Below are positions 22,336-30,598 of a stretch of DNA of 64,000 nt, piece after piece (position 1 is the first letter of the stretch; each line of letters opens with the position of its first letter). Under the pieces are notes generated by a model, which was given only the letters and a program-made list of their open reading frames with translations, was not told the origin of the DNA and did no database searches. Position numbers and translations under genes: made by a program. The stretch lies in the NCBI RefSeq assembly GCF_003014695.1, contig NZ_PYAS01000001.1:1-64000 (forward strand), in the 5' to 3' direction. The stretch is from Dyadobacter jiangsuensis. Lineage in GTDB: Bacteria; Bacteroidota; Bacteroidia; Cytophagales; Spirosomataceae.

Positions 22336-25300
22336 ATGATCCAAATGAAGTTTTACCTGAAAAGGCCTCTGCTGGCGATGATGCTGATGCTGGCCTTGTG
22401 TATGTCGGGCCGGTTACAGGCCCAGGATGCCGGCAATGTGTCGGGAACGGTAGTGGATAGCGTTGGCAACGCCACTTTACCCGGAGTAAGCGTGGTTATC
22501 AAAGGTACGAGCAAAGGTGTCACTACGGATGTGGATGGCAAATTCCAGATCCAGGCTGCACAAGGCGAAGTACTGACGTTCTCGTTCATCGGCTACAAAA
22601 AAGTCGAGGTGCCGGTGGGCAATCAAACGGTGATTAGGGTGGTGCTGCGGCAGGACAATACCGTTCTGGACGAGCTGGTGGTAGTTGGTTATGGTACGGT
22701 GAAGAAAAGTTCGGTGACTGCATCTGTGGCAAAGGTCGAGAACACCGTCCTTGATCAGATTCCGGTCGGCAGGCCAGAATCGGTACTGGCGGGGCGGCTT
22801 GCGGGGGTGAACGTAACCCAAAACAATACCTCGCCGGGCAGCGCGCCGTTGATCCGTATCCGCGGTGCGAGCTCCATCGACGCGGGTAACGACCCGTTGG
22901 TCGTAATTGACGGTTTTCCCGGTGGGAGCCTCGGCAGCGTGAGTACCAACGACATCGAGTCAATAGAGGTTTTGAAGGACGCTTCTGCGGCGGCCATCTA
23001 CGGTTCACGCGGCGCGGGCGGCGTGATTATCGTTACGACTAAAAAGGGTAAATCGGGTAAGGCTAAATTCAATTTCAATGCATATGCCGGTGTGGCCAAT
23101 GCCAAAGGGCATAAGGACTGGATCACGGGGCAGGAGTATTACGATTACGCGGTACGTTACCAGAACCGCGAGTACAAATGGATTGGCGGCGACACCAGTA
23201 TCCCGGTGTGGGGCGACTCCCGCCGGCCGAATGCCTACCAGGTGAGCGACGTTTTGAAAAACGGTAACAATGTGGTTTGGGAAGACGCAGTCATGCAAAG
23301 CGCTGCCATTCAGAACTACAATTTGTCGGTGGGTGGAGGAAACGACCATGTACGGTATTACGTATCGGGTACGCTGAAAGATGAGAAAGGGACTTTGAAA
23401 AACACCTGGTACAAGAACTACGGCTTGCGTGCAAATGTGGACGTGACCGTCAATTCGGTGGTGAGCCTGGGTTTCATGCTGAACCCGTCATATTCGAAAC
23501 GCCGCTTTGCATCTGCGGACATTAACAACTATGTGAAGTTCCCCAGCTTCGTGGCTGTGCAAAATCCGGACGGTACCTATCCGAACGCGCGTTCGTATTG
23601 GGGCGCGGTGGTGAGCGGGCAGGCCAATCCGATGGCCACGCTGGACGGCAGCTACTATTTCGGTACGACCGTTAACAACCTGGGCGAAGCGTTTATCAAC
23701 CTGAACCTGGCCAAAGGCCTTTCATTCCGGTCTTCGCTGAGCACCAACCTCGCCTCGAACACCACCGATCGCTTCCAGGCCTCCTGGGCGACCAGTACCG
23801 GTCTGAACTCCGGTTCGCAGGCGCTGAGCTCGACTACCAGCATTGCCAATGAGAACGTTTTGAGCTACACCAACACTTTCAAAGGCATTCACAATGTGAG
23901 TGCGATCGCCGGTGCTTCCTACCAGAAATATAATTCGAGCAGCTCCTCGCTGGCGGCGGTGAACGGTTCTTTCAATAATGATATCATCCATACGCTCAAT
24001 AATGCGATCATCAACCCTTCGGCTTCGGCCTCGTCCAGGTCGCAATGGGGATTGATTTCTTATTTCAGCCGGGTGAATTATGGGTTTAAGGACAAATATC
24101 TGCTTTCTGCCTCGATCCGTACCGACGGTAGCTCGCGGTTCGGCCCCGACAACAAATGGGGGTACTTCCCGTCGGCCTCCGTGGCATGGCGCATTTCGCA
24201 GGAGGATTTCATGAAAAATGTCCGCCCCGTAAGCGAGTTGAAACTGCGCGCGAGCTACGGAGCTACCGGTAACTTCAACATCGGCGATTTTGAATACCTC
24301 GGACAAATCGGCGATGTATACTACTCGCCCAACAATACCCTCACCAAAGGCCAGACTCAAATCTCTTACGGTAACAATAGCCTGAGCTGGGAGAAAACCA
24401 AAAGCTACGATTTCGGGCTGGAACTGGGGCTGTTTCGCAACCGGGTGAACCTGGTGCTGGATTATTATGACAAACGCACGAGTGGGCTGCTTTACAATGT
24501 GTCGATCCCATCGGTGACCGGCTTTACCAGCTCGTTATCGAATGTCGGCAGTGTGAGCAACAAAGGTTTTGAAATTGAACTGACCACAAAAAACCTGGTA
24601 GGGGAGTTCAAATGGGAGACTTCATTCAATATGGCCAGGAACGTGAACAAAGTCGAAGACCTGGGTGGCGTACAGGAACGCATTACCACCGATACTTATG
24701 GAATGGGCTGGATTCTGCGTTTGGGGCAGCCGATGTTCTCCTATTATGGCTACAAGATCGTAGGCGTGCTGCAAAATGCGGAGGATGTGAAGAACTCGCC
24801 GGTCCTGGCAGGATCGGTGCCGGGTAACCCCAAGTTCCAGGATGTGAACGGCGACGGCCAGATCACCTCGGCGGATAAAGTGATTTTGGGCAACTTTCAG
24901 CCCAAAGCATATTTCGGTTTGATCAACAACTTCGCTTATAAGGCATTTGACTTGAGCATTGCCATGCAGGCCTCCGTGGGTGCCAAAATGTACAATTTTG
25001 AAAACGAATACTACCAGGGCGCGCTACTGGGAGCGATGCGCCGCTCGCTGGTAGACACGCAGTGGTGGTCGGAAGCCGAGCCGGGCAATGGCAGGGTACC
25101 CGCGAGCTCATTGAGCAAGCTCACTTACCAGTCCTCGTCGGATGCCTACATCGAGGACGCTTCATTCCTGGCCGTCCGCAATATCAACCTCGGTTATACG
25201 GTGCCTTCTACTGTTTCGCAAAAGCTGCGTTTGTCGGGTCTGCGCGTGTATGCCTCGCTCGCGAATCCCTTCATGTTTACCAAAAAAGGTTTTCACGGCT

Positions 25301-25419
25301 ACAATCCGGAGGGTTACACCGGCGGTGAAATTGCCGGAACGGGCAGTAAGCCAGGCTTTAACAACGGAGCGACGCCGATCAACCGTGTGTATACGCTGGG
25401 TCTCAATTTCAACTTTTAA
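22336..25419 (+). CDS. SusC/RagA family TonB-linked outer membrane protein
   Basis: 1027 residues. Signal peptide ending in LQAQD, then the carboxypeptidase-regulatory-like domain (GTVVDSVGNATLPGVSVVIKGTSKGVTTD...), a TonB-box-like stretch, the plug domain (PLVVIDGFPGG, IESIEVLKDASAAAIYGSRGAGGVIIVTTKKG) and a C-terminal barrel ending in LNFNF. It imports oligosaccharides or glycosides across the outer membrane with its lid SusD, whose gene starts 17 bp downstream. It belongs to the plus-strand operon that begins at the Nramp-like gene. The ligand cannot be predicted. Confidence 0.95.
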   Translation: MIQMKFYLKRPLLAMMLMLALCMSGRLQAQDAGNVSGTVVDSVGNATLPGVSVVIKGTSKGVTTDVDGKFQIQAAQGEVLTFSFIGYKKVEVPVGNQTVIRVVLRQDNTVLDELVVVGYGTVKKSSVTASVAKVENTVLDQIPVGRPESVLAGRLAGVNVTQNNTSPGSAPLIRIRGASSIDAGNDPLVVIDGFPGGSLGSVSTNDIESIEVLKDASAAAIYGSRGAGGVIIVTTKKGKSGKAKFNFNAYAGVANAKGHKDWITGQEYYDYAVRYQNREYKWIGGDTSIPVWGDSRRPNAYQVSDVLKNGNNVVWEDAVMQSAAIQNYNLSVGGGNDHVRYYVSGTLKDEKGTLKNTWYKNYGLRANVDVTVNSVVSLGFMLNPSYSKRRFASADINNYVKFPSFVAVQNPDGTYPNARSYWGAVVSGQANPMATLDGSYYFGTTVNNLGEAFINLNLAKGLSFRSSLSTNLASNTTDRFQASWATSTGLNSGSQALSSTTSIANENVLSYTNTFKGIHNVSAIAGASYQKYNSSSSSLAAVNGSFNNDIIHTLNNAIINPSASASSRSQWGLISYFSRVNYGFKDKYLLSASIRTDGSSRFGPDNKWGYFPSASVAWRISQEDFMKNVRPVSELKLRASYGATGNFNIGDFEYLGQIGDVYYSPNNTLTKGQTQISYGNNSLSWEKTKSYDFGLELGLFRNRVNLVLDYYDKRTSGLLYNVSIPSVTGFTSSLSNVGSVSNKGFEIELTTKNLVGEFKWETSFNMARNVNKVEDLGGVQERITTDTYGMGWILRLGQPMFSYYGYKIVGVLQNAEDVKNSPVLAGSVPGNPKFQDVNGDGQITSADKVILGNFQPKAYFGLINNFAYKAFDLSIAMQASVGAKMYNFENEYYQGALLGAMRRSLVDTQWWSEAEPGNGRVPASSLSKLTYQSSSDAYIEDASFLAVRNINLGYTVPSTVSQKLRLSGLRVYASLANPFMFTKKGFHGYNPEGYTGGEIAGTGSKPGFNNGATPINRVYTLGLNFNF

Positions 25420-25436
25420 TGCTTGAAAATCGGAAC

Positions 25437-26897
25437 ATGAAAATCACAAAACATATTAAAACCGGCCTGATGCTGATGACATTGGGCCTGACCAGTTGTG
25501 AAGACAAGCTGCTGAACCTCACACCGGAATCGGTGCTCACGCCGACGAACTTCTATAAAACGGCCAACGATATTAACCAGGCTGTACTGGGCGTGTATAA
25601 CTCGCTGCAAACCCGTCGCCAGACCGACTACCTGCTGATGGAAGTACCGGCGGATAATCTGTATATGTCGGCCAACACCACCATTGCCGGCTCCAACGAC
25701 GTCGACTTCCTGACTGTGAATGCCGACAATGCATTGACAGCCGCATTCTGGAATACGACCTACAATGGTATTTTCCGGGCTAATGCGGTGTTGCTCAATA
25801 TCGACACGCCTACCAACTACGGAGCGGGTTTGAAGGACCAGTACATCGGTGAAGCCAAATTCATGCGGGCACTGTTTTATTTTGACCTCGTGCGGGTTTT
25901 TGGGGGTGTCCCCAAAGTCGTCGATAAAATTTCGATTACCGAAGCGGCCGCATTGCCGAAATCGACCGAGGACGAGATCTACTCGCTGATCATCGAGGAC
26001 CTGACCGACGCGATCGCCAAACTTCCCGCACGGAAGTCCATCGCCACCGGGCGAGCCAGCAAAGGGGCGGCTACCGGTTTACTAGGCAAAGTGTATGTGT
26101 ACCGCCAGGATTGGGCCAACGCGAAAACGCAACTGGAAAAGCTGGTGAACGAACAGGACTACAAACTGGTGAGCGACTTTGCTTCACTCTGGAAGCTCGA
26201 ATCGGAGGACAATGACGAGGTACTTTTTACCGTCAAATACGTGGATGGGACAAACGGGCAAAGCCTGTCGACATCCTACACGCCCAACGGCGGCCTTGTC
26301 GGGATCGCCGACCGCGGCGCGGAGACTTCCCTGCCGTCGTGGAGTCTGATGAAAAAATACGAAACCGGCGACAAGCGTAAAGCGGCCACTGTTCAGGAAT
26401 GGTGGACTTCGCCCGCACAGCCCAACGCCGAGCCGATTTACTACCCGTATGTGAGTAAATACGCCGTCAAGCATTCCTATGGCGCGTCGGGTATCGATAT
26501 CCCCGTGCTGCGGTATGCCGACATTTTGCTGCTGTATTCCGAAGCACTTTTCAAATCGGGCGATAAGGCCAATGCATTGATCCAGCTTAATAAAGTCAGG
26601 GAACGCGCTTTCGGAAATGCAACACATAACTACAAAGGCACCGAGGCCGCCGATTTGATGGACCTTATCCTCAACGAGCGGCAGCTGGAACTCGCCTACG
26701 AGCATGAGCGCTGGTTCGACCTGGTGCGCACCGGCAAGTATCTGACCGTTATGACGCAGGAAGAACGCCTGTACAATTATGCGGCAAAAACACCGGTGGT
26801 AGTGAATCTTGTGCCCAAGGATTTCATGAAAATATACCCGATTCCGCAAGCGCAGATCGACCTGTCGAGCAATTTGAAGCAGAACAACGGATATTAA
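25437..26897 (+). CDS. SusD/RagB family nutrient-binding outer membrane lipoprotein
   Basis: I use ATG 25437 (MKITKHIKTG...), which gives a proper lipoprotein signal, LTSC with Cys21; the frame from 25419 would add six residues. 486 residues with the SusD pattern: DKLLNLTPESVLTPTNFYKTANDINQAVLGVYN, AKFMRALFYFDLVRVFGGVP, and the C-terminal NERQLELAYEHERWFDLVRTGK. It captures the ligand on the surface and hands it to the SusC partner 17 bp upstream. A strong hairpin follows at 26914-26939. Confidence 0.95.
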   Translation: MKITKHIKTGLMLMTLGLTSCEDKLLNLTPESVLTPTNFYKTANDINQAVLGVYNSLQTRRQTDYLLMEVPADNLYMSANTTIAGSNDVDFLTVNADNALTAAFWNTTYNGIFRANAVLLNIDTPTNYGAGLKDQYIGEAKFMRALFYFDLVRVFGGVPKVVDKISITEAAALPKSTEDEIYSLIIEDLTDAIAKLPARKSIATGRASKGAATGLLGKVYVYRQDWANAKTQLEKLVNEQDYKLVSDFASLWKLESEDNDEVLFTVKYVDGTNGQSLSTSYTPNGGLVGIADRGAETSLPSWSLMKKYETGDKRKAATVQEWWTSPAQPNAEPIYYPYVSKYAVKHSYGASGIDIPVLRYADILLLYSEALFKSGDKANALIQLNKVRERAFGNATHNYKGTEAADLMDLILNERQLELAYEHERWFDLVRTGKYLTVMTQEERLYNYAAKTPVVVNLVPKDFMKIYPIPQAQIDLSSNLKQNNGY

Positions 26898-26913
26898 GCA
26901 GTTAATTCGACGT

Positions 26914-26939
26914 CCATAGCCGGCAACAACCGGCTATGG
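26914..26939 (+). terminator. Strong hairpin after SusD
   Basis: CCATAGCCGG-CAACAA-CCGGCTATGG is a perfect 10-bp, GC-rich stem with a 6-nt loop. It lacks a T-tract, so it may be a partial terminator or an mRNA-protecting hairpin between SusD and the next gene. Confidence 0.65.
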
Positions 26940-26998
26940 GCAGTCTCTACCTAAACCCTTATTTTTACAGCCTTCTCATTCATTAACTTCCCGAATCC

Positions 26999-28189
26999 GT
27001 GAAATATCAGCACCTGTTAGCGATTCTCCTGGTCTTTGGCACCGCACTTTACGCAATGGGTCAGCAAGACGATACCAAGGCCTTGCAAAAGGCCATCGAC
27101 CGTGCCGCTCAAAAGGGAACCAACCGCCTGGAAATCCCAGCCGGGCATTACCTGCTCTCGGCCCCGTTGCTGATCCCTTCCAACTTCACGCTCGTCGCCG
27201 ATAAAGGGGCTTATCTGGAATTAAAGAAATCGTCGAACCAGTATTTGCTTCGTAACAAGGACATTGTTAACGGCAACGAGAATATAAAGGTCTTTGGCGG
27301 GAAGTGGAATGGCAACGCCTGGACGCAGACGCGTACGATTCGTGACAAGGTCGACAATTCGGACTTCTGTTTCGGGTTTTTCTTTTATAAAGTCAAAAAC
27401 CTGGAAGTAGGCAAGTTGCAGATTGACAGTACCCGCAGTTGGGGGATTGCCTACATGGAATGCGATAGCGTTTACATCCACGACATCCGCTTTCAGCAAA
27501 ATCCCTTCCGCGACGCCCGGTTCACCAGCGCATTGAATCATAACGGCGACGGCGTGACCGGAGGAGGCAACAATGTGCTCATCGAGAATATTTCGGGTTT
27601 TACTAACGACGACCTGATTGCATTTGCGTCGGGTGGGGCCAGTTTTCAGGGCAAAATGTCGCCGTTTTCAGCCAGAAACTACGAAAATGTTACGGTCCGT
27701 AATATCTTCCCGGAAAGCATTTACGATTCCATTCCGGCATTGAAGGGCGTTGCATTCTACACATTCGGTCGCACACGCGTTTCGAACATCACGATCGACA
27801 ATGTCAAAGGCAACACGGCCGCGGCCTCGGTGTTGTTTTACAGCCTGTTCGATCAGAAAGGCTATTTTTCCAACGTGAGCATTTCCCATGTTGAAGGCAC
27901 CAACGTTTATTCCCGGTCTGAACATCCGGATTTACACGCCTCGTACGCGGCAATTACATTCAAAAACTCGGAAATTGACCGGCTGGTGATCGACGGCGTT
28001 GCCAGACTCGAGAATCGGTATGCCGAACCAACGTTGCGGTTTGACGACCAGATGGACGTACGTGAGCTTCACATCAGCAATGTTTCGACGATTTACGAGG
28101 GGTTGAGCAGCAATGCTTTTATCGATTTCGGGAAAGCGAATATTTCCAAAATCAGGCTGTCGGACATCGAGCTACTAAGCAACCCATAG
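26999..28189 (+). CDS. Secreted right-handed beta-helix protein (pectin-lyase fold, GH28-like)
   Basis: 396 residues from a GTG start (KYQHLLAILLVFGTALYAMGQ signal peptide). The fold is seen in DDTKALQKAIDRAAQKGTNRLEIPAGHYLLS and repeated short strands. The motif order NHNGDGVTGGGNNVLIENISGFTNDDLIAF resembles the GH28 polygalacturonase core (NGDG...NDD). The later G-H and R-K motifs of true GH28 are not clear, so it may be a lyase, an epimerase or a divergent hydrolase. As the last gene behind SusC/SusD it probably acts on the imported or surface polysaccharide. It converges with the GntR gene, 19 bp away. Confidence 0.72.
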   Translation: MKYQHLLAILLVFGTALYAMGQQDDTKALQKAIDRAAQKGTNRLEIPAGHYLLSAPLLIPSNFTLVADKGAYLELKKSSNQYLLRNKDIVNGNENIKVFGGKWNGNAWTQTRTIRDKVDNSDFCFGFFFYKVKNLEVGKLQIDSTRSWGIAYMECDSVYIHDIRFQQNPFRDARFTSALNHNGDGVTGGGNNVLIENISGFTNDDLIAFASGGASFQGKMSPFSARNYENVTVRNIFPESIYDSIPALKGVAFYTFGRTRVSNITIDNVKGNTAAASVLFYSLFDQKGYFSNVSISHVEGTNVYSRSEHPDLHASYAAITFKNSEIDRLVIDGVARLENRYAEPTLRFDDQMDVRELHISNVSTIYEGLSSNAFIDFGKANISKIRLSDIELLSNP

Positions 28190-28208
28190 GAAATCTGCCG
28201 GGCGGTCA

Positions 28209-28835
28209 TTACAAATATACTTCCCCGCGCATCAAGTGCCTGGAAAGTGCTTCGCGCGCCTTTTCCAGGTCTGCATTTCGAATAGCCGCTAAAATTTCCC
28301 GGTGTTCCTGATCGGTCAGCAGGTAGTCGTCCAGGTGGCTTTTGATCTTGCCGAGTTTTTGGTGAAACAAGGGAATGTTACTCGAATGGTAGATACCCGC
28401 GATCTTCTGATTGCCTGATGCCGCGATCAGGGTTTCGTGAAATTTCATGTCCGCTTCCAGGGCGCCACCATAATAGCCCCTTTCCACCATGGCGGTAAAC
28501 TCGTCGCAAATTGTCGAAAGCTCTTGCAGATCCTCCGGGCTGATTTTGACAATCGCAATTTCCAGCGCACCCAGTTCGAGAACCTTGCGCAGTTCCCGGA
28601 TCTCGGTCACGTTCTCTTCCGTGAACGATTTGACGAAATAACCGCCTTTTTCGCCTGGTACCACCAGTTGTTCTCCTAACAATCGGGTGAGGGCTTCTCT
28701 CACCGCTGCCCGGTTGACATCCAGTTTTTTCGCCCATTCATCTTCGCGGAGCCGGGCACCGGCCACAACCTGATTGGACAATATGCGTTTGCGAATTTCA
28801 TTATAAGCCGTAGTGGCTTTCGAAACATCCTTCAT
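28209..28835 (-). CDS. GntR/FadR (FCD) family transcriptional regulator 1
   Basis: 208 residues. N-terminal winged helix: EIRKRILSNQVVAGARLREDEWAKKLDVNRAAVREALTRLLGEQLVVPGEKGGYFVKSF. C-terminal FCD ligand domain with metal-binding candidates: Asp and His in EADMKFHETLI, His in DQEHREIL and His in LSRHLMRG. FCD members usually sense small carboxylic or sugar acids and repress uptake and breakdown genes. It is a close paralogue of regulator 2 at 29882, with the lactonase gene between. Palindromes with a GTATAC core, typical of FadR-type operators, occur at several promoters of the cluster. Confidence 0.92.
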   Translation of the reverse strand: MKDVSKATTAYNEIRKRILSNQVVAGARLREDEWAKKLDVNRAAVREALTRLLGEQLVVPGEKGGYFVKSFTEENVTEIRELRKVLELGALEIAIVKISPEDLQELSTICDEFTAMVERGYYGGALEADMKFHETLIAASGNQKIAGIYHSSNIPLFHQKLGKIKSHLDDYLLTDQEHREILAAIRNADLEKAREALSRHLMRGEVYL

Positions 28836-28895
28836 GTAGTAATTTTTGCTTCAAGGAAGTAAAAACAGCGCTCAAAGCGAGCTATTTTTACGTAT

Positions 28896-29771
28896 TTACC
28901 TGACGAAATAATGGGGCTCATATCCCTGAAATGGAGTGTTTTTGCAAACAAAAAGCGAACCGGCCAGTGGCTGCTGTTGCAGCTCCTTGTCAGTCAGGCC
29001 GATGCTAGCCGAGGTAATGTACAGGTCACGTAAGCCCGCCCCGCCAAATGTGCAGGAGCTTACCTGACTTACCGGTAACGCGATTTGATCAAGGATGGTA
29101 CCGGTCTCGGGGGAGACCCGGATAACTTTGCCGCCACCCCACAAGGCAATCCAGAGCATACCTTCCGTGTCGATCGTCATCCCATCGGGAATGCCGTTTT
29201 GCCGTGGTATTTCCAGGATTGTACGGGAGTTGCAGATTTTGCCTGTGGCCACATCGTAGTCATAGGCAACCACATTTTGGGCCGGCGAATCGATAAAGTA
29301 GAACGTTTGTTGGTCCGGGCTCCATGCGAGCCCGTTGGAGCAGCCGACTCCGGAGATCTTTGCCGATACCGAACCGTCCCTGTCCAGACAGTAGAGTTTA
29401 CCTGCCCCCGGCTCGTTTTGAACCGACATGGTTCCTGCCCAAAAACGTCCGGCAGGATCACATTTGCCATCATTGAAACGGTTACCGGGTAAATGCCGTT
29501 CAGGGTCTGCGAGCGGAACTTGCGTTTTGTCCCGCAGATTGATCAGGAAAAAACCGTTTTGCAGGGCTGCTACCAGCATGCCTGTCTCTTCCAGCGCTAT
29601 TGATCCTGTTTGTTGACCTGTGAAATACTTGGAGTGGCTACCCGAATCAACACAGAGCTGGTGAATATTGCCCTCGGCGACATCAACCCATAACACGCTT
29701 TGACTTGCCACGTCCCATACGGGTCCCTCTCCTAAATGACAGCGGAAACTACCCGCAACTTCCCAATTCAT
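28896..29771 (-). CDS. SMP-30/gluconolactonase/LRE family protein
   Basis: 291 residues forming a six-bladed propeller: HLGEGPVWD with metal ligand Glu15, NRFNDGKCDPAGRFWAGTM, the Asn ligand in CSNGLAWSPD, and the Asp ligand in GIPDGMTID. The family hydrolyses aldono-lactones to aldonic acids with a divalent metal. There is no signal peptide, so it acts in the cytoplasm. It lies between two GntR genes on the same strand. The promoter region contains a TATATTTG -7 box and a GTATGC pseudo-palindrome (29812-29826), so it is probably a member of the GntR regulon. It would provide the second step of an oxidative sugar pathway. Confidence 0.9.
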   Translation of the reverse strand: MNWEVAGSFRCHLGEGPVWDVASQSVLWVDVAEGNIHQLCVDSGSHSKYFTGQQTGSIALEETGMLVAALQNGFFLINLRDKTQVPLADPERHLPGNRFNDGKCDPAGRFWAGTMSVQNEPGAGKLYCLDRDGSVSAKISGVGCSNGLAWSPDQQTFYFIDSPAQNVVAYDYDVATGKICNSRTILEIPRQNGIPDGMTIDTEGMLWIALWGGGKVIRVSPETGTILDQIALPVSQVSSCTFGGAGLRDLYITSASIGLTDKELQQQPLAGSLFVCKNTPFQGYEPHYFVR

Positions 29772-29811
29772 GATCGCCGGGTAGATACTGATCGAAGGTA
29801 AAACTTAAATA

Positions 29812-29826
29812 TTGTATGCAAATATA
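29812..29826 (-). promoter_or_regulatory. Lactonase promoter -7 box overlapped by a GntR-type site
   Basis: On the minus strand the -7 box is TATATTTG (29826 to 29819), matching TAnnTTTG. It overlaps TTGTATGCAA (29812-29821), one base away from the perfect palindrome TTGTATACAA seen elsewhere in the cluster. Binding here would block transcription. Confidence 0.5.
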
Positions 29827-29881
29827 ATCAAATAATGTAAACATAAAAGCTGATATGATGACTTCTGCACTGCTGCAATTA

Positions 29882-30523
29882 CTAATCAACACCTTCCAGC
29901 ACGGCAGCTTCGCCTCTAAGCAGGTGTTTGTTTAATAAAGCTTCGGCTGAATCCAGGTCGTTGGCTTTGATCGCTTCCAGGATTTGCCGGTGCTCTGTAT
30001 CGGTGAGCTCGTAGTCGTCCATGTGTGACTGGGCTTGTCCCAGTTTTTGATGAAAAAGGGGAATGTTACTAACCTGATACAACATTTTTAACTTCTCGTT
30101 TCCGGCACTGGCAATCAGCGTCTCGTGGAATTTGATATCGGCCTCACACGCGCCGCCAAGATACCCGCGCTGTATCATCGTAGAAAAGTCGTCGCAGATT
30201 TCTTCGAGTTTGGTGATCACCTGCGGGTCTCTGTTCTGCAAGATCAGTCTGAGCGCGCCAATTTCGAAAATTTGCCGCATCTGGCGTATTTCCTTGACGT
30301 CCTGAGCAGTGAGCGATTTGACGAAATAGCCGCCTTTCTCCCCGAAAACGATGAGTTCTTCCCCTAAAAGCCGGGTCAGCGCTTCACGGACAGATATCCG
30401 GCTGACTTCCATTTTTTTAGCCCAGGCGTCTTCTTTCAGCCTGCTTCCGGCCGAGAGTTGATTGGAAAGGATTTTTCGCCTCAGTTCAACGTATACCTTG
30501 CTGGCCTGTGAGTCCTGTTTCAT
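29882..30523 (-). CDS. GntR/FadR (FCD) family transcriptional regulator 2
   Basis: 213 residues, plainly paralogous to regulator 1. It shares RRKILSNQLSAGSRLKEDAWAKKMEVSRISVREALTRLLGEELIVFGEKGGYFVKSL and the FCD part EADIKFHETLIASAGNEKL with TDTEHRQIL and LLNKHLLRG. The recognition helices differ slightly (VSRISVREAL against VNRAAVREAL), so the two may read related but not identical sites. The palindrome GTGTATACAAAA lies 2 bp before its ATG, strongly suggesting autoregulation. It is 75 bp behind the symporter gene. Confidence 0.92.
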   Translation of the reverse strand: MKQDSQASKVYVELRRKILSNQLSAGSRLKEDAWAKKMEVSRISVREALTRLLGEELIVFGEKGGYFVKSLTAQDVKEIRQMRQIFEIGALRLILQNRDPQVITKLEEICDDFSTMIQRGYLGGACEADIKFHETLIASAGNEKLKMLYQVSNIPLFHQKLGQAQSHMDDYELTDTEHRQILEAIKANDLDSAEALLNKHLLRGEAAVLEGVD

Positions 30524-30537
30524 TGTGTATACAAAAA
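30524..30537. promoter_or_regulatory. GTATAC palindrome at the start of GntR gene 2
   Basis: TGTGTATACAAAAA contains the perfect core TGTATACA at 30526-30533, directly before the ATG (30523 on the minus strand). It shares the core and A-rich flank with the sites near 44490 and 44690. Confidence 0.6.
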
Positions 30538-30598
30538 GTATTAATTCAAATAAACGAATTTATATAGTTAATACCTATTGGGGAACTGCCCCCATTGG

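Noticed and set aside
25386-25400. GTATAC near the end of the first SusC gene
   Set aside because: Only the six-base core is present, inside coding sequence; chance is likely.
30491-30496. GTATAC inside GntR gene 2 as a further operator
   Set aside because: The flanks (AAC...CTT) do not extend the palindrome, and the site is within coding sequence.
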